Source of the DNA: Candidatus Melainabacteria bacterium GWA2_34_9
GTDB lineage: Bacteria > Cyanobacteriota > Vampirovibrionia > Gastranaerophilales > UBA9971
DNA length: 7,188 nt
Reading direction: 5' to 3'
NCBI GenBank assembly: GCA_001784535.1
Contig: MFRJ01000038.1
Coordinates: 7,776-14,963 of the forward strand
Within the stretch, counting starts at the first letter, position 1. Every line of letters starts with the position of its first letter. The notes under the pieces were generated by a model that had not been told where the DNA came from, ran no database searches, and worked only from the letters and a program-made list of their open reading frames with translations. The position numbers were made by a program, and so were the translations under genes. Positions 1 to 5,887 of this stretch are shown here, in pieces.

Positions 1-162
1 TGTCCAATCAGACTTCTTTTTAAAGAAGATTTTGAATGCGCAGGAACTGCTTTTAATTCAATTGTTGAAATGCTGGTTGATGCAGGCAAATTTATGGACG
101 TAGATGAACCTCTGTCAAGAGTTCAAAAAACTTTAGAGCTCATTTGCAATCAAGAAATTTAA
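1..162 (+). CDS. C-terminal end of an unidentified protein (5' end outside window)
   Basis: An open frame runs from the first base to a TAA at 160-162 and encodes the last 53 residues of a protein whose start lies upstream. The visible part begins CPIRLLFKEDFECAGTAF and ends TLELICNQEI. It looks like a compact, soluble, mostly helical tail with two cysteines in the first 13 residues and one near the end, and no membrane segment. I do not recognise the family. The next gene starts one base after this stop, so the two are very probably co-transcribed and may be translationally coupled. Base composition resembles the neighbours. Coding status is well supported by the unbroken frame and tight junction; function is unknown. 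Confidence 0.75.
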   Translation, partial: CPIRLLFKEDFECAGTAFNSIVEMLVDAGKFMDVDEPLSRVQKTLELICNQEI

Positions 163-163
163 A

Positions 164-1012
164 ATGAAATCTATTTTTAATAAGACTTCTTCTAAAACAG
201 ACAATCCTAAACCTCGAAAAATCTTTTATAATCGGGCTTATTTTAAGTTGTTATCATCCATTAACGGGTTTCAAACTTCTGTAAGAACAGCGAGATATAA
301 AGAATTTTGGCTTAAAGTAAACGCTAGTTCTTTAGAATTTAAAGAGCCTGAATTTCAGGAGATTAATTCTACTTATGTATTAATCAGAGATCTTAAATTT
401 CATCCTGAAATAAAATTTAATGAGATTAAAAAAGTTGAAAACCTTGTTAAATGGAAATTTTTAAACCTGAATTTTACTATTATTTTCAGGGATTATCCGA
501 TTAAATTTCTTTTAAATATTAAACAATTCGCAAGAGAAAAGATTTCACTTAAACTATTCGATAAAGTCAGATCTTTTAATGAAAAACAAATTAATCTGGC
601 AAAAACGATTAAAGTTACTGAAGAGCTTCTTCAAATACTTCCTTATACAAAAAACTTGAATAAACAAAAGATTTTTAGACTGCCTATAGCCAGAAGTCCT
701 CTTTATAAATCTTATTTTTCCGACAGCGAACTGAAAAAATTCAGGGAAGAACTTGCTGCGCAGAACCAAACGAGGTGGTCTAATGTTGAAATAATGGAAA
801 TTTATGACAAATTTAACATGAAATTATTTTCTGACATAAGACAGTCTTCAGCTTCACGAAATTTATTGTGTTATCCGAATTTTTCTAATGCGAATATGAA
901 AATTGACAGTGATTTTTATTACCTTATAATCGGCAAAAAAAGAGATACGAATGAGCTTGTTAAAGCATTATCCAGACCGGTTATCATACAGGATGATTAT
1001 AAAAACCAATAA
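164..1012 (+). CDS. Hypothetical basic cytoplasmic protein, 282 aa
   Basis: I do not recognise this protein. It is 282 residues, rich in Lys, Phe, Asn and Ile, with a strongly basic first 25 residues (MKSIFNKTSSKTDNPKPRK) but no signal peptide or membrane span. Aromatic-plus-basic patches such as IIFRDYPIKFLLNIKQF near residues 106-122 suggest a folded alpha/beta protein. I see no nucleotide-binding, metal-binding or DNA-binding motif. The start follows the upstream stop by one base and has only a weak Shine-Dalgarno, which fits coupled translation. The stop is followed by a 45-base AT-rich gap and a gene with its own strong ribosome binding site. It could be a lineage-specific orphan working with the upstream partial gene. 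Confidence 0.8.
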   Translation: MKSIFNKTSSKTDNPKPRKIFYNRAYFKLLSSINGFQTSVRTARYKEFWLKVNASSLEFKEPEFQEINSTYVLIRDLKFHPEIKFNEIKKVENLVKWKFLNLNFTIIFRDYPIKFLLNIKQFAREKISLKLFDKVRSFNEKQINLAKTIKVTEELLQILPYTKNLNKQKIFRLPIARSPLYKSYFSDSELKKFREELAAQNQTRWSNVEIMEIYDKFNMKLFSDIRQSSASRNLLCYPNFSNANMKIDSDFYYLIIGKKRDTNELVKALSRPVIIQDDYKNQ

Positions 1013-1057
1013 ATATGTCATAATTAATAAAAAATTAAATAATCGGGAGAGGGTGGT

Positions 1058-1759
1058 ATGAAAACAAGGTTCTTGTTTGTTTTTTTATGCATATTCTTAT
1101 TGTTTTTAATCAATCTAAATACAGCTAAAGCCATAACATCAAAAGTTTTTGAATCTCATATAATTCCAATCCAAAATAAAGTCGACATATCGGAAGATTA
1201 TCCTGTTGTAGATGAAATGGAAACAAAAGTTTTAGGTCAAAATTATAAAAAAGAAGACATTTATAAAAGACTTGGCAGGCTAGAAACTAAAATTTTTGGC
1301 TCTGTTTCTAAAAAAACTTTAAGTGACAGGGTGGATGACTTAAGTAAAATAGTTACCGGTTCTAATAATAATTCTGAAGAAGATGATTATCCTTCACCGA
1401 GATCATCATCAAGTTTTTCATCAGACAATGAAAGCTATTCTGAAAGTTATTCGCCTTCTTCCGATGATGAATCATTAAATAATTTGCTTAATCAAATGGA
1501 AAAACAGCTTTTGAATCAGGTTTATCCGAATGATACAAGAGAAACAAGAGTTGCAAGACTTGAAAGATATCTATTTAACAACTCTTCCGATGAATATTCA
1601 ATGAACGAAAGAATGGAAAGACTTGCAACAGTGATAAAAGCACAGCCATCTAATGAAATTTATCAAAATGCAGGCTTATTAAATAATAATCAATTAGCGG
1701 GTAACGGAATAGGTCTTGCCGCAATAATTCTTATGATAATGGCAGGTTTGCTTTTGTAA
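1058..1759 (+). CDS. Exported RLE-repeat protein with C-terminal membrane segment
   Basis: A 233-residue envelope protein of unknown function. Residues 1-25 form a classical signal peptide (Lys/Arg, a long Phe/Leu core, then TAKA) with likely cleavage after Ala25. Two related repeats follow. Copy 1 is about residues 54-100 and copy 2 about 147-193. Both fit the pattern ME..(V/L)L.Q.Y, about seven residues, R..RLE...F, and then R..+L. Between them, about residues 101-140 form a Ser/Asp/Glu/Tyr-rich low-complexity linker. Residues about 216-233 are a hydrophobic segment reaching the last residue, so the protein may be anchored by its C-terminus with repeats on the outside. The start is fixed by a purine-rich ribosome binding site (GGGAGAGGGTGGT) just upstream. 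From memory, similar RLE...FG repeats occur in exported proteins of Melainabacteria. That link is unverified. Confidence 0.85.
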   Translation: MKTRFLFVFLCIFLLFLINLNTAKAITSKVFESHIIPIQNKVDISEDYPVVDEMETKVLGQNYKKEDIYKRLGRLETKIFGSVSKKTLSDRVDDLSKIVTGSNNNSEEDDYPSPRSSSSFSSDNESYSESYSPSSDDESLNNLLNQMEKQLLNQVYPNDTRETRVARLERYLFNNSSDEYSMNERMERLATVIKAQPSNEIYQNAGLLNNNQLAGNGIGLAAIILMIMAGLLL

Positions 1760-1880
1760 TCTAATTAAATGTAACAATTTTTTAATATTTTAACAAATTA
1801 CTATCAATTTTTTTCCTTCAGTGGCTTTATATAAACAGAAAGAAAAAAGGTGCTTATATTTAGCGAAATGGAGAAAATAT

Positions 1881-2426
1881 ATGATCGGATTAAGCGGAGT
1901 ACGGTTCGCTTCCAGTATTAATGGCGACCAAAATTTAGAAAAAAGAGCTCAGAGAATTAATACCATTGCTACAGGTATAACTGCAGCAGGTGTTGCAGGA
2001 ACTGCTGTTGCGGCAGGCGCGGTTATTAAATATTCTCAAAAAGAAGGAAATCTCCTTGTTAAAGTATCTACAGCGGCTACTAATTTAGTAAGCAAAGCTG
2101 TTAATCCTTTAAAAGAAAAATTAGCACCAACATTCGCAAGTTTAACAGCAAAAGTTACTCCGTCATTAACAGCTGCAAAAGATAAAGTTATTGGTAATGC
2201 AGTTGTTCAAAAACTTGTTGCAACAGGCGCAGTAGCTGCAGCAGTTATTGCAGAAAAAGGACAATCAGTATTTAGCAGTGTTAAAAATTATGCTACAAGT
2301 CTTCCAAAGCCTGTAAAAATAGCCGCCCTTGCCGCTGCAGGGATACTTGCCGTATCTCATGTATATAGAAGCGGACAAATCAGCGGCATTTTTGCAGCAC
2401 CAAAACAGGAATCTTCGGGACAATAA
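1881..2426 (+). CDS. Alanine-rich hydrophobic protein, 181 aa, unknown function
   Basis: The chosen start is the ATG at 1881 because GGAG at 1870-1873 lies seven bases before it. An in-frame GTG at 1821 would add 20 residues but lacks such a site. The 181-residue product is Ala/Val/Lys-rich. It has hydrophobic stretches at about residues 29-49, 112-124 and 146-159, separated by long amphipathic Lys-containing helices (for example 60-110). The short tail is Ser/Gln rich. There is no signal peptide. It may be a small membrane or membrane-associated protein, or a structural helical protein resembling phasin-like or apolipoprotein-like coats. None of these is supported by a diagnostic motif. The gene is followed directly by a strong terminator and has a 121-base T-rich upstream gap, so it is probably monocistronic. 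Confidence 0.8.
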   Translation: MIGLSGVRFASSINGDQNLEKRAQRINTIATGITAAGVAGTAVAAGAVIKYSQKEGNLLVKVSTAATNLVSKAVNPLKEKLAPTFASLTAKVTPSLTAAKDKVIGNAVVQKLVATGAVAAAVIAEKGQSVFSSVKNYATSLPKPVKIAALAAAGILAVSHVYRSGQISGIFAAPKQESSGQ

Positions 2427-2461
2427 GAAGAGTAAACAATCTTCAGTTCTGAATTTTATTT

Positions 2462-2497
2462 CGGGTAGAAAATATTTTCTACCCGTTTTTCTTTTTT
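2462..2497 (+). terminator. Rho-independent terminator after the Ala-rich gene
   Basis: A perfect palindrome (CGGGTAGAAAAT at 2462-2473 against ATTTTCTACCCG at 2474-2485) folds into a stem with a tight AT loop and is followed by five T, one C and six T. It lies 36 bases past the stop at 2426. The GC-rich base plus T tract is a textbook intrinsic terminator for the plus strand. Confidence 0.9.
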
Positions 2498-2597
2498 ATT
2501 ATCTTAATTTTTGCCCAACTGTTTATTAATTAGCTGTTATAAATCATGATTTAATTAACTCAGATTGCGAAATAGTTGAAATTTACTTAAATAGTGG

Positions 2598-2700
2598 AAT
2601 TGTCATTCTGAGGGTTTTAGCCCGAAGAATCTATCCATATTTGAATAAAAGCTTAAATTCCAAAAGGGCTAGATGTTTCGCTTCACTCAACATGACAATT
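2598..2700. repeat. 103-bp palindromic intergenic repeat (MITE/REP-like), copy 1
   Basis: The outer arms AATTGTCAT (2598-2606) and ATGACAATT (2692-2700) are perfect inverted repeats. Inside, TGTCATTCTGAGGG and GAAGAATCTA on the left mirror TAGATGTTTCGCTTCACTCA on the right. The core contains GAATAAAAGCTTAAA. A second element at 6179-6275 shares the ends, the GAAGAATCT block and the AAAAGCTT core, so this is a dispersed family within the genome. It codes for nothing. Sequences of the type TGTCATTCTGAG...GAAGAATCT recur in intergenic regions of many bacteria (from memory). With the terminator before it and the promoter after it, this element accounts for most of the gene-free stretch 2427-2764. 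Confidence 0.85.
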
Positions 2701-2710
2701 TGAAAATTAA

Positions 2711-2740
2711 TTGGCAATTTAAGTCAATAAATTTTATAAA
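2711..2740 (+). promoter_or_regulatory. Candidate sigma-70 promoter of the riboflavin unit
   Basis: TTGGCA (2711-2716) and TATAAA (2735-2740) are separated by 18 bases, and the -10 box ends 24 bases before the ATG at 2765. This leaves a very short leader that contains the ribosome binding site AAGGAG (2751-2756). The leader is too short for an FMN riboswitch. The hexamers are near consensus but the region is AT-rich, so chance matches are possible. Confidence 0.5.
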
Positions 2741-2764
2741 AACGAGTTATAAGGAGAAAAATTC

Positions 2765-3025
2765 ATGACAACAAAAACAACAATTTTAGGTGTTTTATTA
2801 AGAAAAAGAACGATTACATCAACAACATTTCAGGATATTTTATCCCGTCATGGATGTAATATTAAGACCAGAATAGGGATTCACACTGCAATGGATAATG
2901 TTTGTTCACCTGACGGCGTAATTCTTCTTGATGTTATAGGAGAAGACACTGATATCCAGAGCCTTGAAAAAGATTTAAAAAACATTGACGGTGCAGAAGT
3001 TCAAAAAATGGTTTTTGAATTATAG
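2765..3025 (+). CDS. TM1266-like putative iron-only hydrogenase system regulator (ACT-like fold)
   Basis: An 86-residue protein that I match by memory to the TM1266 family, small ferredoxin-like/ACT-like (NikR C-terminal-like) proteins often annotated as iron-only hydrogenase system regulators. Supporting features are the length, the N-terminal strand TTILGVLLRKR (residues 5-15), the RIGIH motif (36-40), NVCSP (45-49) followed by a hydrophobic strand GVILLDVIGE (51-60), and a helix-strand end (SLEKDLKNIDGAEVQKMVF). There are only two cysteines (31 and 47) and no DNA-binding domain, so a direct regulatory role is unproven; small-ligand sensing or oligomerisation is inferred from the fold. The ribosome binding site AAGGAG lies eight bases before the ATG. 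It is the first gene of the unit, 23 bases before ribE, an unusual partner for riboflavin genes. Confidence 0.75.
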   Translation: MTTKTTILGVLLRKRTITSTTFQDILSRHGCNIKTRIGIHTAMDNVCSPDGVILLDVIGEDTDIQSLEKDLKNIDGAEVQKMVFEL

Positions 3026-3048
3026 TTTTTTTATGCTAAAAAACTTAT

Positions 3049-3696
3049 ATGTTTACAGGCTTAATAGAAGAAATCGGAACAATATCATCGGTGGCAAAAC
3101 AGTCACAGGGCGCGGTAATTTCAGTTACATGCACCAAAATTCTTGATGACTTAAAGCTTGGTGACAGTGTTGCCATTGACGGAGCCTGTCAGACAGTCGT
3201 TAAATTAATAACAAACGGATTTGATGTTGAAGCTGCAAAAGAAACTCTTGATTTAACAACCTTTAATGACTACAAAGCAGGAAAAAAAGTTAACCTTGAA
3301 AGGGCTATGCCTGCTAATGGAAGATTTGGCGGGCATATTGTAAGTGGTCATGTAGACGGTGTCGGTATTTTCAGGAGAATAGAAAATCAGGGGCTGGCAG
3401 ATGTTTATTATTTTGAAGCGCCTGAAAATGTTGCAAAATACATCGTTTACAAAGGTTCGATATGCATAAACGGAGTAAGCTTAACAATAGCTTCTCTCGA
3501 GGGAAATATTTTCAGCATTTCAGTTATTCCTATGACTTTACAGGAAACTAATTTATCCAATTTAAACATTGGCGACAGGGTAAATCTTGAGTCTGACGTT
3601 CTGGCAAAATATGTTGAAAAGTTTGTCAATGCGAAGGATAATAAAGCTGGAAATATTACTATGGATTATTTAAATGAACACGGGTATTTATCTTGA
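3049..3696 (+). CDS. ribE: Riboflavin synthase, alpha subunit
   Basis: Catalyses the dismutation of two 6,7-dimethyl-8-ribityllumazine molecules to riboflavin and a pyrimidinedione, in the cytoplasm. The gene is called ribC in some species. The 215-residue length is normal and the canonical N-terminus MFTGLIEEIG fixes the start. Two tandem lumazine-binding barrels are visible, about residues 1-97 and 98-195. The first carries GDSVAIDGACQTV with Ser40, the family Cys47 and Thr49, then GGHIVSGHVDG with His96 and His101. The second carries YIVYKGSICINGVSLTI with Lys135, Ser144 and Thr146, then NLESDVLAKY with Asp183. A short tail (residues 200-215) follows. The ATG lacks a clear Shine-Dalgarno and sits 4 bases after a weak AT-rich hairpin at 3024-3045, so coupling to the upstream gene is likely. 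All key residues appear intact. Confidence 0.97.
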   Translation: MFTGLIEEIGTISSVAKQSQGAVISVTCTKILDDLKLGDSVAIDGACQTVVKLITNGFDVEAAKETLDLTTFNDYKAGKKVNLERAMPANGRFGGHIVSGHVDGVGIFRRIENQGLADVYYFEAPENVAKYIVYKGSICINGVSLTIASLEGNIFSISVIPMTLQETNLSNLNIGDRVNLESDVLAKYVEKFVNAKDNKAGNITMDYLNEHGYLS

Positions 3697-3719
3697 TTAC
3701 TGCTCTCGATACAGATTCC

Positions 3720-3776
3720 TGTTTTCGGGGGAACCTAACCTTTATGAAATTTTGCGTTTAAATAGATCCGAAAACA
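3720..3776 (+). other. Inverted-repeat element between ribE and ribBA
   Basis: The 103-base gap between ribE and ribBA contains a perfect 9-bp inverted repeat, TGTTTTCGG (3720-3728) and CCGAAAACA (3768-3776), enclosing a 39-base loop. The loop includes a minimal reading frame ATG AAA TTT TGC GTT TAA (3744-3761, peptide MKFCV) without an evident ribosome binding site. No T tract follows, so it is not an ordinary terminator, and the conserved FMN riboswitch blocks are absent. It may be an RNA processing, stability or translation-control element for ribBA; this is inference from structure only. Confidence 0.4.
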
Positions 3777-3799
3777 AATCAAAGTGGGATATAGAGTAA

Positions 3800-5056
3800 A
3801 TGGGAAAGATGAATAATAATATAAGCAAAGCAAATAATGATAAATTTCAGCATGACACTGTCGAGGATGCTATTCAGGATATTAAAGACGGAAAAATGGT
3901 CATTGTGGCTGATAACGAAGACAGGGAAAATGAAGGCGATTTAGTCTGCGCGGCTGAAAAAATCACTCCTGAAATAATAAATTTCATGGTAAAAGAAGGG
4001 CGCGGTTTGATTTGCGCAACTCTGACACCTGAAAGAACTAAAGAATTAAGACTTGAGCAGATGGTTCATTCTAATACAGAAGCGCAGGGAACAGCTTTTA
4101 CGGTAAGTGTTGATGCTGCTGCTTCATTCGGAGTGACTACAGGAATTTCTGCACAGGATAGGGCAGCTACAATAAAAGTTCTTGTTGACCCAAATTCCAA
4201 ACCGGGTGATTTAAGAAGACCGGGGCATATTTTCCCTCTGGAAGCAAAAGTAGGCGGGGTTTTAAAACGTGTAGGGCAAACCGAGGCGAGTGTTGACCTT
4301 GCGAAATTGGCAGGGCTTTCTCCAGCCGGTGTTATTTGCGAAATTCTTAGCGAAGACGGAACTATGGCAAGGCGTGATGAGCTTGTTAAATTTGCCGAAA
4401 AACACAATCTCAAGTTTATTACCGTTGCACAGCTTATAAAATACAGGCTTAGAAACGAAAGATTCGTTGAAAGAGTTATAAAAGCCAAGCTACCGACTGC
4501 TTACGGGGAATTCAACATTTACGGCTACATAAACAGGCTTGATGAAACCGAACATGTCGCTCTTGTAAAAGGAAATCCTGAAGATTTTACGAATTCGACT
4601 CCTGTTGTAAGAATGCACAGCGAGTGTTTAACAGGTGATATTTTTCACAGCCAAAGATGTGACTGCGGTGATCAGCTTGCAAGTGCTCTTGAACTTATTG
4701 AAAAAGAAGGAAGCGGAGTTCTTGTATATTTAAGAGCCCATGAAGGAAGAGGAATAGGCTTAGTTAACAAGCTTAAAGCCTATGTACTCCAAGAGCAAGG
4801 ACAAGATACAGTTGAAGCAAATGTTTCTTTGGGCTTTGATCCTGATTTAAGAGATTACGGTGTTGGCGCGCAGATACTTTTAGACCTCGGAATTAAAAAA
4901 TTCCGTCTTATAACTAACAATCCCAAGAAAATAATCGGGCTTGAAGGCTATGATCTCGAAATTATTGACAGAGTTTCTGTGCATATTGACAAAACTAAAT
5001 ATAATGAAAGATATTTAAATACAAAACGTGATAAAATGAAGCATATTTTAGACTAA
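3800..5056 (+). CDS. ribBA: RibBA: 3,4-dihydroxy-2-butanone 4-phosphate synthase / GTP cyclohydrolase II
   Basis: A bifunctional 418-residue enzyme that starts both branches of riboflavin synthesis. The N-terminal half (about 18-216) converts ribulose 5-phosphate to dihydroxybutanone phosphate and formate. It shows DNEDRENEGD (38-47, with Glu43 the expected metal ligand), TTGISAQDRA (113-122), RPGHIFPL (140-147) and Glu181 in the ICEIL segment. The usual GHTEA is GQTEA here (Gln160), replacing the residue equivalent to the E. coli metal ligand His153. The C-terminal half (about 218-418) opens GTP. It has HSECLTGD plus RCDCG giving zinc ligands Cys276, Cys287 and Cys289, LRAHEGRGIGL (311-321), DTVEAN with Asp336, and RDYGVGAQIL and TNNPKK. 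The length is typical for RibBA. No strong Shine-Dalgarno precedes the ATG at 3800; Met4 is an alternative. The ribH start follows 13 bases after the stop. Confidence 0.96.
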   Translation: MGKMNNNISKANNDKFQHDTVEDAIQDIKDGKMVIVADNEDRENEGDLVCAAEKITPEIINFMVKEGRGLICATLTPERTKELRLEQMVHSNTEAQGTAFTVSVDAAASFGVTTGISAQDRAATIKVLVDPNSKPGDLRRPGHIFPLEAKVGGVLKRVGQTEASVDLAKLAGLSPAGVICEILSEDGTMARRDELVKFAEKHNLKFITVAQLIKYRLRNERFVERVIKAKLPTAYGEFNIYGYINRLDETEHVALVKGNPEDFTNSTPVVRMHSECLTGDIFHSQRCDCGDQLASALELIEKEGSGVLVYLRAHEGRGIGLVNKLKAYVLQEQGQDTVEANVSLGFDPDLRDYGVGAQILLDLGIKKFRLITNNPKKIIGLEGYDLEIIDRVSVHIDKTKYNERYLNTKRDKMKHILD

Positions 5057-5069
5057 CGGAGAAAAGAGA

Positions 5070-5543
5070 ATGGTTAACGTATACGAAGGCAAATTAACGG
5101 TAGCAGAAGGAAGATACGGCATAGTTATCGGACGTTTTAACGAGTTTATCGGCTCGAAGCTTCTCGAGGGTGCGATTGATGCGCTTAAAAGACATGGCTT
5201 GTCAGAAGAAAGCATAGACGTTGCGTGGGTTCCGGGCGCTTTTGAAATACCTTTTATCGCCAAGAAAATGGCTGACTCCAAAAAATATGATGCTGTAATT
5301 ACGCTCGGTGCGGTAATCAGAGGAAATACTCCGCATTTTGACTATGTAGCATCAGAAGTTTCTAAAGGTGTGGCGCAGGTTGGTTTAAGTTCTTCAATTC
5401 CTGTAATTTTTGGGGTTTTAACAGTTGATTCCATTGAGCAAGCTATTGAGAGAGCAGGAACGAAGTCAGGCAACAAAGGTTCAGAAGCTGCGAAAACAGC
5501 CATCGAGATGGTGAATCTTATTTCTTCAATTGACAAGAAATAG
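5070..5543 (+). CDS. ribH: 6,7-dimethyl-8-ribityllumazine synthase
   Basis: Condenses 5-amino-6-ribitylaminouracil with dihydroxybutanone phosphate to make lumazine, the substrate of RibE, in the cytoplasm. Family enzymes assemble as pentamers or 60-mer capsids. The 157-residue length is typical. Motifs in order are GRFNEFI (21-27), the WVPGAFEIP loop (53-61), GAVIRGNTPHFDYV (80-93) with the proposed catalytic His89, PVIFGVLTVDSIEQA (111-125) and ERAGTKSGNKG (127-137) with the phosphate-binding Arg128. The start is supported by GGAG at 5058-5061, eight bases upstream, and by the short 13-base gap to ribBA, so this is the last gene of the riboflavin unit. A strong terminator follows 15 bases after the stop. 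Nothing unusual is seen. Confidence 0.97.
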   Translation: MVNVYEGKLTVAEGRYGIVIGRFNEFIGSKLLEGAIDALKRHGLSEESIDVAWVPGAFEIPFIAKKMADSKKYDAVITLGAVIRGNTPHFDYVASEVSKGVAQVGLSSSIPVIFGVLTVDSIEQAIERAGTKSGNKGSEAAKTAIEMVNLISSIDKK

Positions 5544-5558
5544 ATAGAAAACAAGTAT

Positions 5559-5592
5559 AAAAGAATGGTGGGCTATAACCCACCATTCTTTT
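5559..5592. terminator. Bidirectional terminator between ribH and the convergent small gene
   Basis: A perfect 14-bp stem, AAAAGAATGGTGGG (5559-5572) with CCCACCATTCTTTT (5579-5592), encloses the 6-base loop CTATAA. The A-run on the left and T-run on the right give a U tract in both directions. It lies 15 bases after the ribH stop and 4 bases beyond the stop of the minus-strand gene, so it can end both convergent transcripts. Confidence 0.92.
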
Positions 5593-5596
5593 ATTG

Positions 5597-5833
5597 TTAA
5601 AATTTTCTTCTCAAAATGACTTCATATCCAAGTATATCAAGAATTTCAAACAATTCTGTCGCTTTAACGGTCTTATTTCGTAATTTATTTGTTAAATTTT
5701 CAAGTGTATCCGTTTTATCATATTTTTCATTTATAAGTATTTTTAATTTTGTTAAACTCATTTTTTCCATTACGGCTAATGACTTTAACTGATTTCTTAA
5801 ATTATTAGTTTCTAATTTATATTCTCTAACCAT
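5597..5833 (-). CDS. Small HTH-like (XRE-type) putative regulator, 78 aa
   Basis: A 78-residue basic helical protein on the minus strand. After a short N-terminus it shows a pattern typical of small phage or plasmid-style helix-turn-helix proteins. Helix LRNQLKSLAVMEKMSLTKL (12-30) is followed by ENLTNKLRNKTVKATEL (45-61), where NLTNKLR resembles the recognition region, and then the closing EILDILGYEVILRR (63-76). The Cro/C1-type assignment is by pattern and uncertain. The ATG at 5831-5833 is preferred: a TTG at 5855-5857 would add eight residues, but a minus-strand TATAAT (plus positions 5840-5845) lies inside that extension. This suggests a leaderless or near-leaderless message. Its upstream region carries repeated TTAGAT/ATCTAA sites, so it may repress itself and the divergent gene (inference). 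Confidence 0.7.
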   Translation of the reverse strand: MVREYKLETNNLRNQLKSLAVMEKMSLTKLKILINEKYDKTDTLENLTNKLRNKTVKATELFEILDILGYEVILRRKF

Positions 5834-5858
5834 AAAAAAATTATATATTAGATCCAAC

Positions 5859-5887
5859 TTGACTATCTAAGCATATAATCATATAAT
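5859..5887 (+). promoter_or_regulatory. Near-consensus sigma-70 promoter for the 59-aa gene
   Basis: TTGACT (5859-5864) and TATAAT (5882-5887) are spaced by exactly 17 bases. The -10 box is the second half of a perfect tandem duplication of CATATAAT (5872-5879 and 5880-5887), so a second TATAAT lies eight bases upstream but at a poor 9-base spacing. Transcription would start near 5894, inside the operator palindrome, about 50 bases before the preferred start codon. Confidence 0.7.

Noticed and set aside
1821..1880. GTG start giving a 201-aa version of the Ala-rich protein
   Set aside because: The added residues (Lys/Arg/Tyr rich) have no ribosome site upstream, while the ATG at 1881 has GGAG at ideal spacing.
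2329..2529. Plus-strand 66-codon open frame overlapping the Ala-rich gene end
   Set aside because: It runs in another frame of a clear gene and straight through the terminator; the peptide has no protein-like pattern.
2701..2764. FMN riboswitch before the riboflavin unit
   Set aside because: The leader is only about 24 bases after the -10 box and none of the conserved RFN blocks is present; the ribE-ribBA gap lacks them too.
4066..4488. 140-codon minus-strand open frame inside ribBA
   Set aside because: It is a shadow of the well-conserved ribBA coding frame, with no ribosome site or recognisable motif. The minus-strand frames inside 554-769, 3447-3629, 5048-5281, 5342-5554 and 6516-6800 are rejected for the same reason.
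5859..5879. Promoter using the first TATAAT at 5874-5879
   Set aside because: Spacing to TTGACT would be only 9 bases; the second TATAAT at 5882-5887 has the ideal 17.
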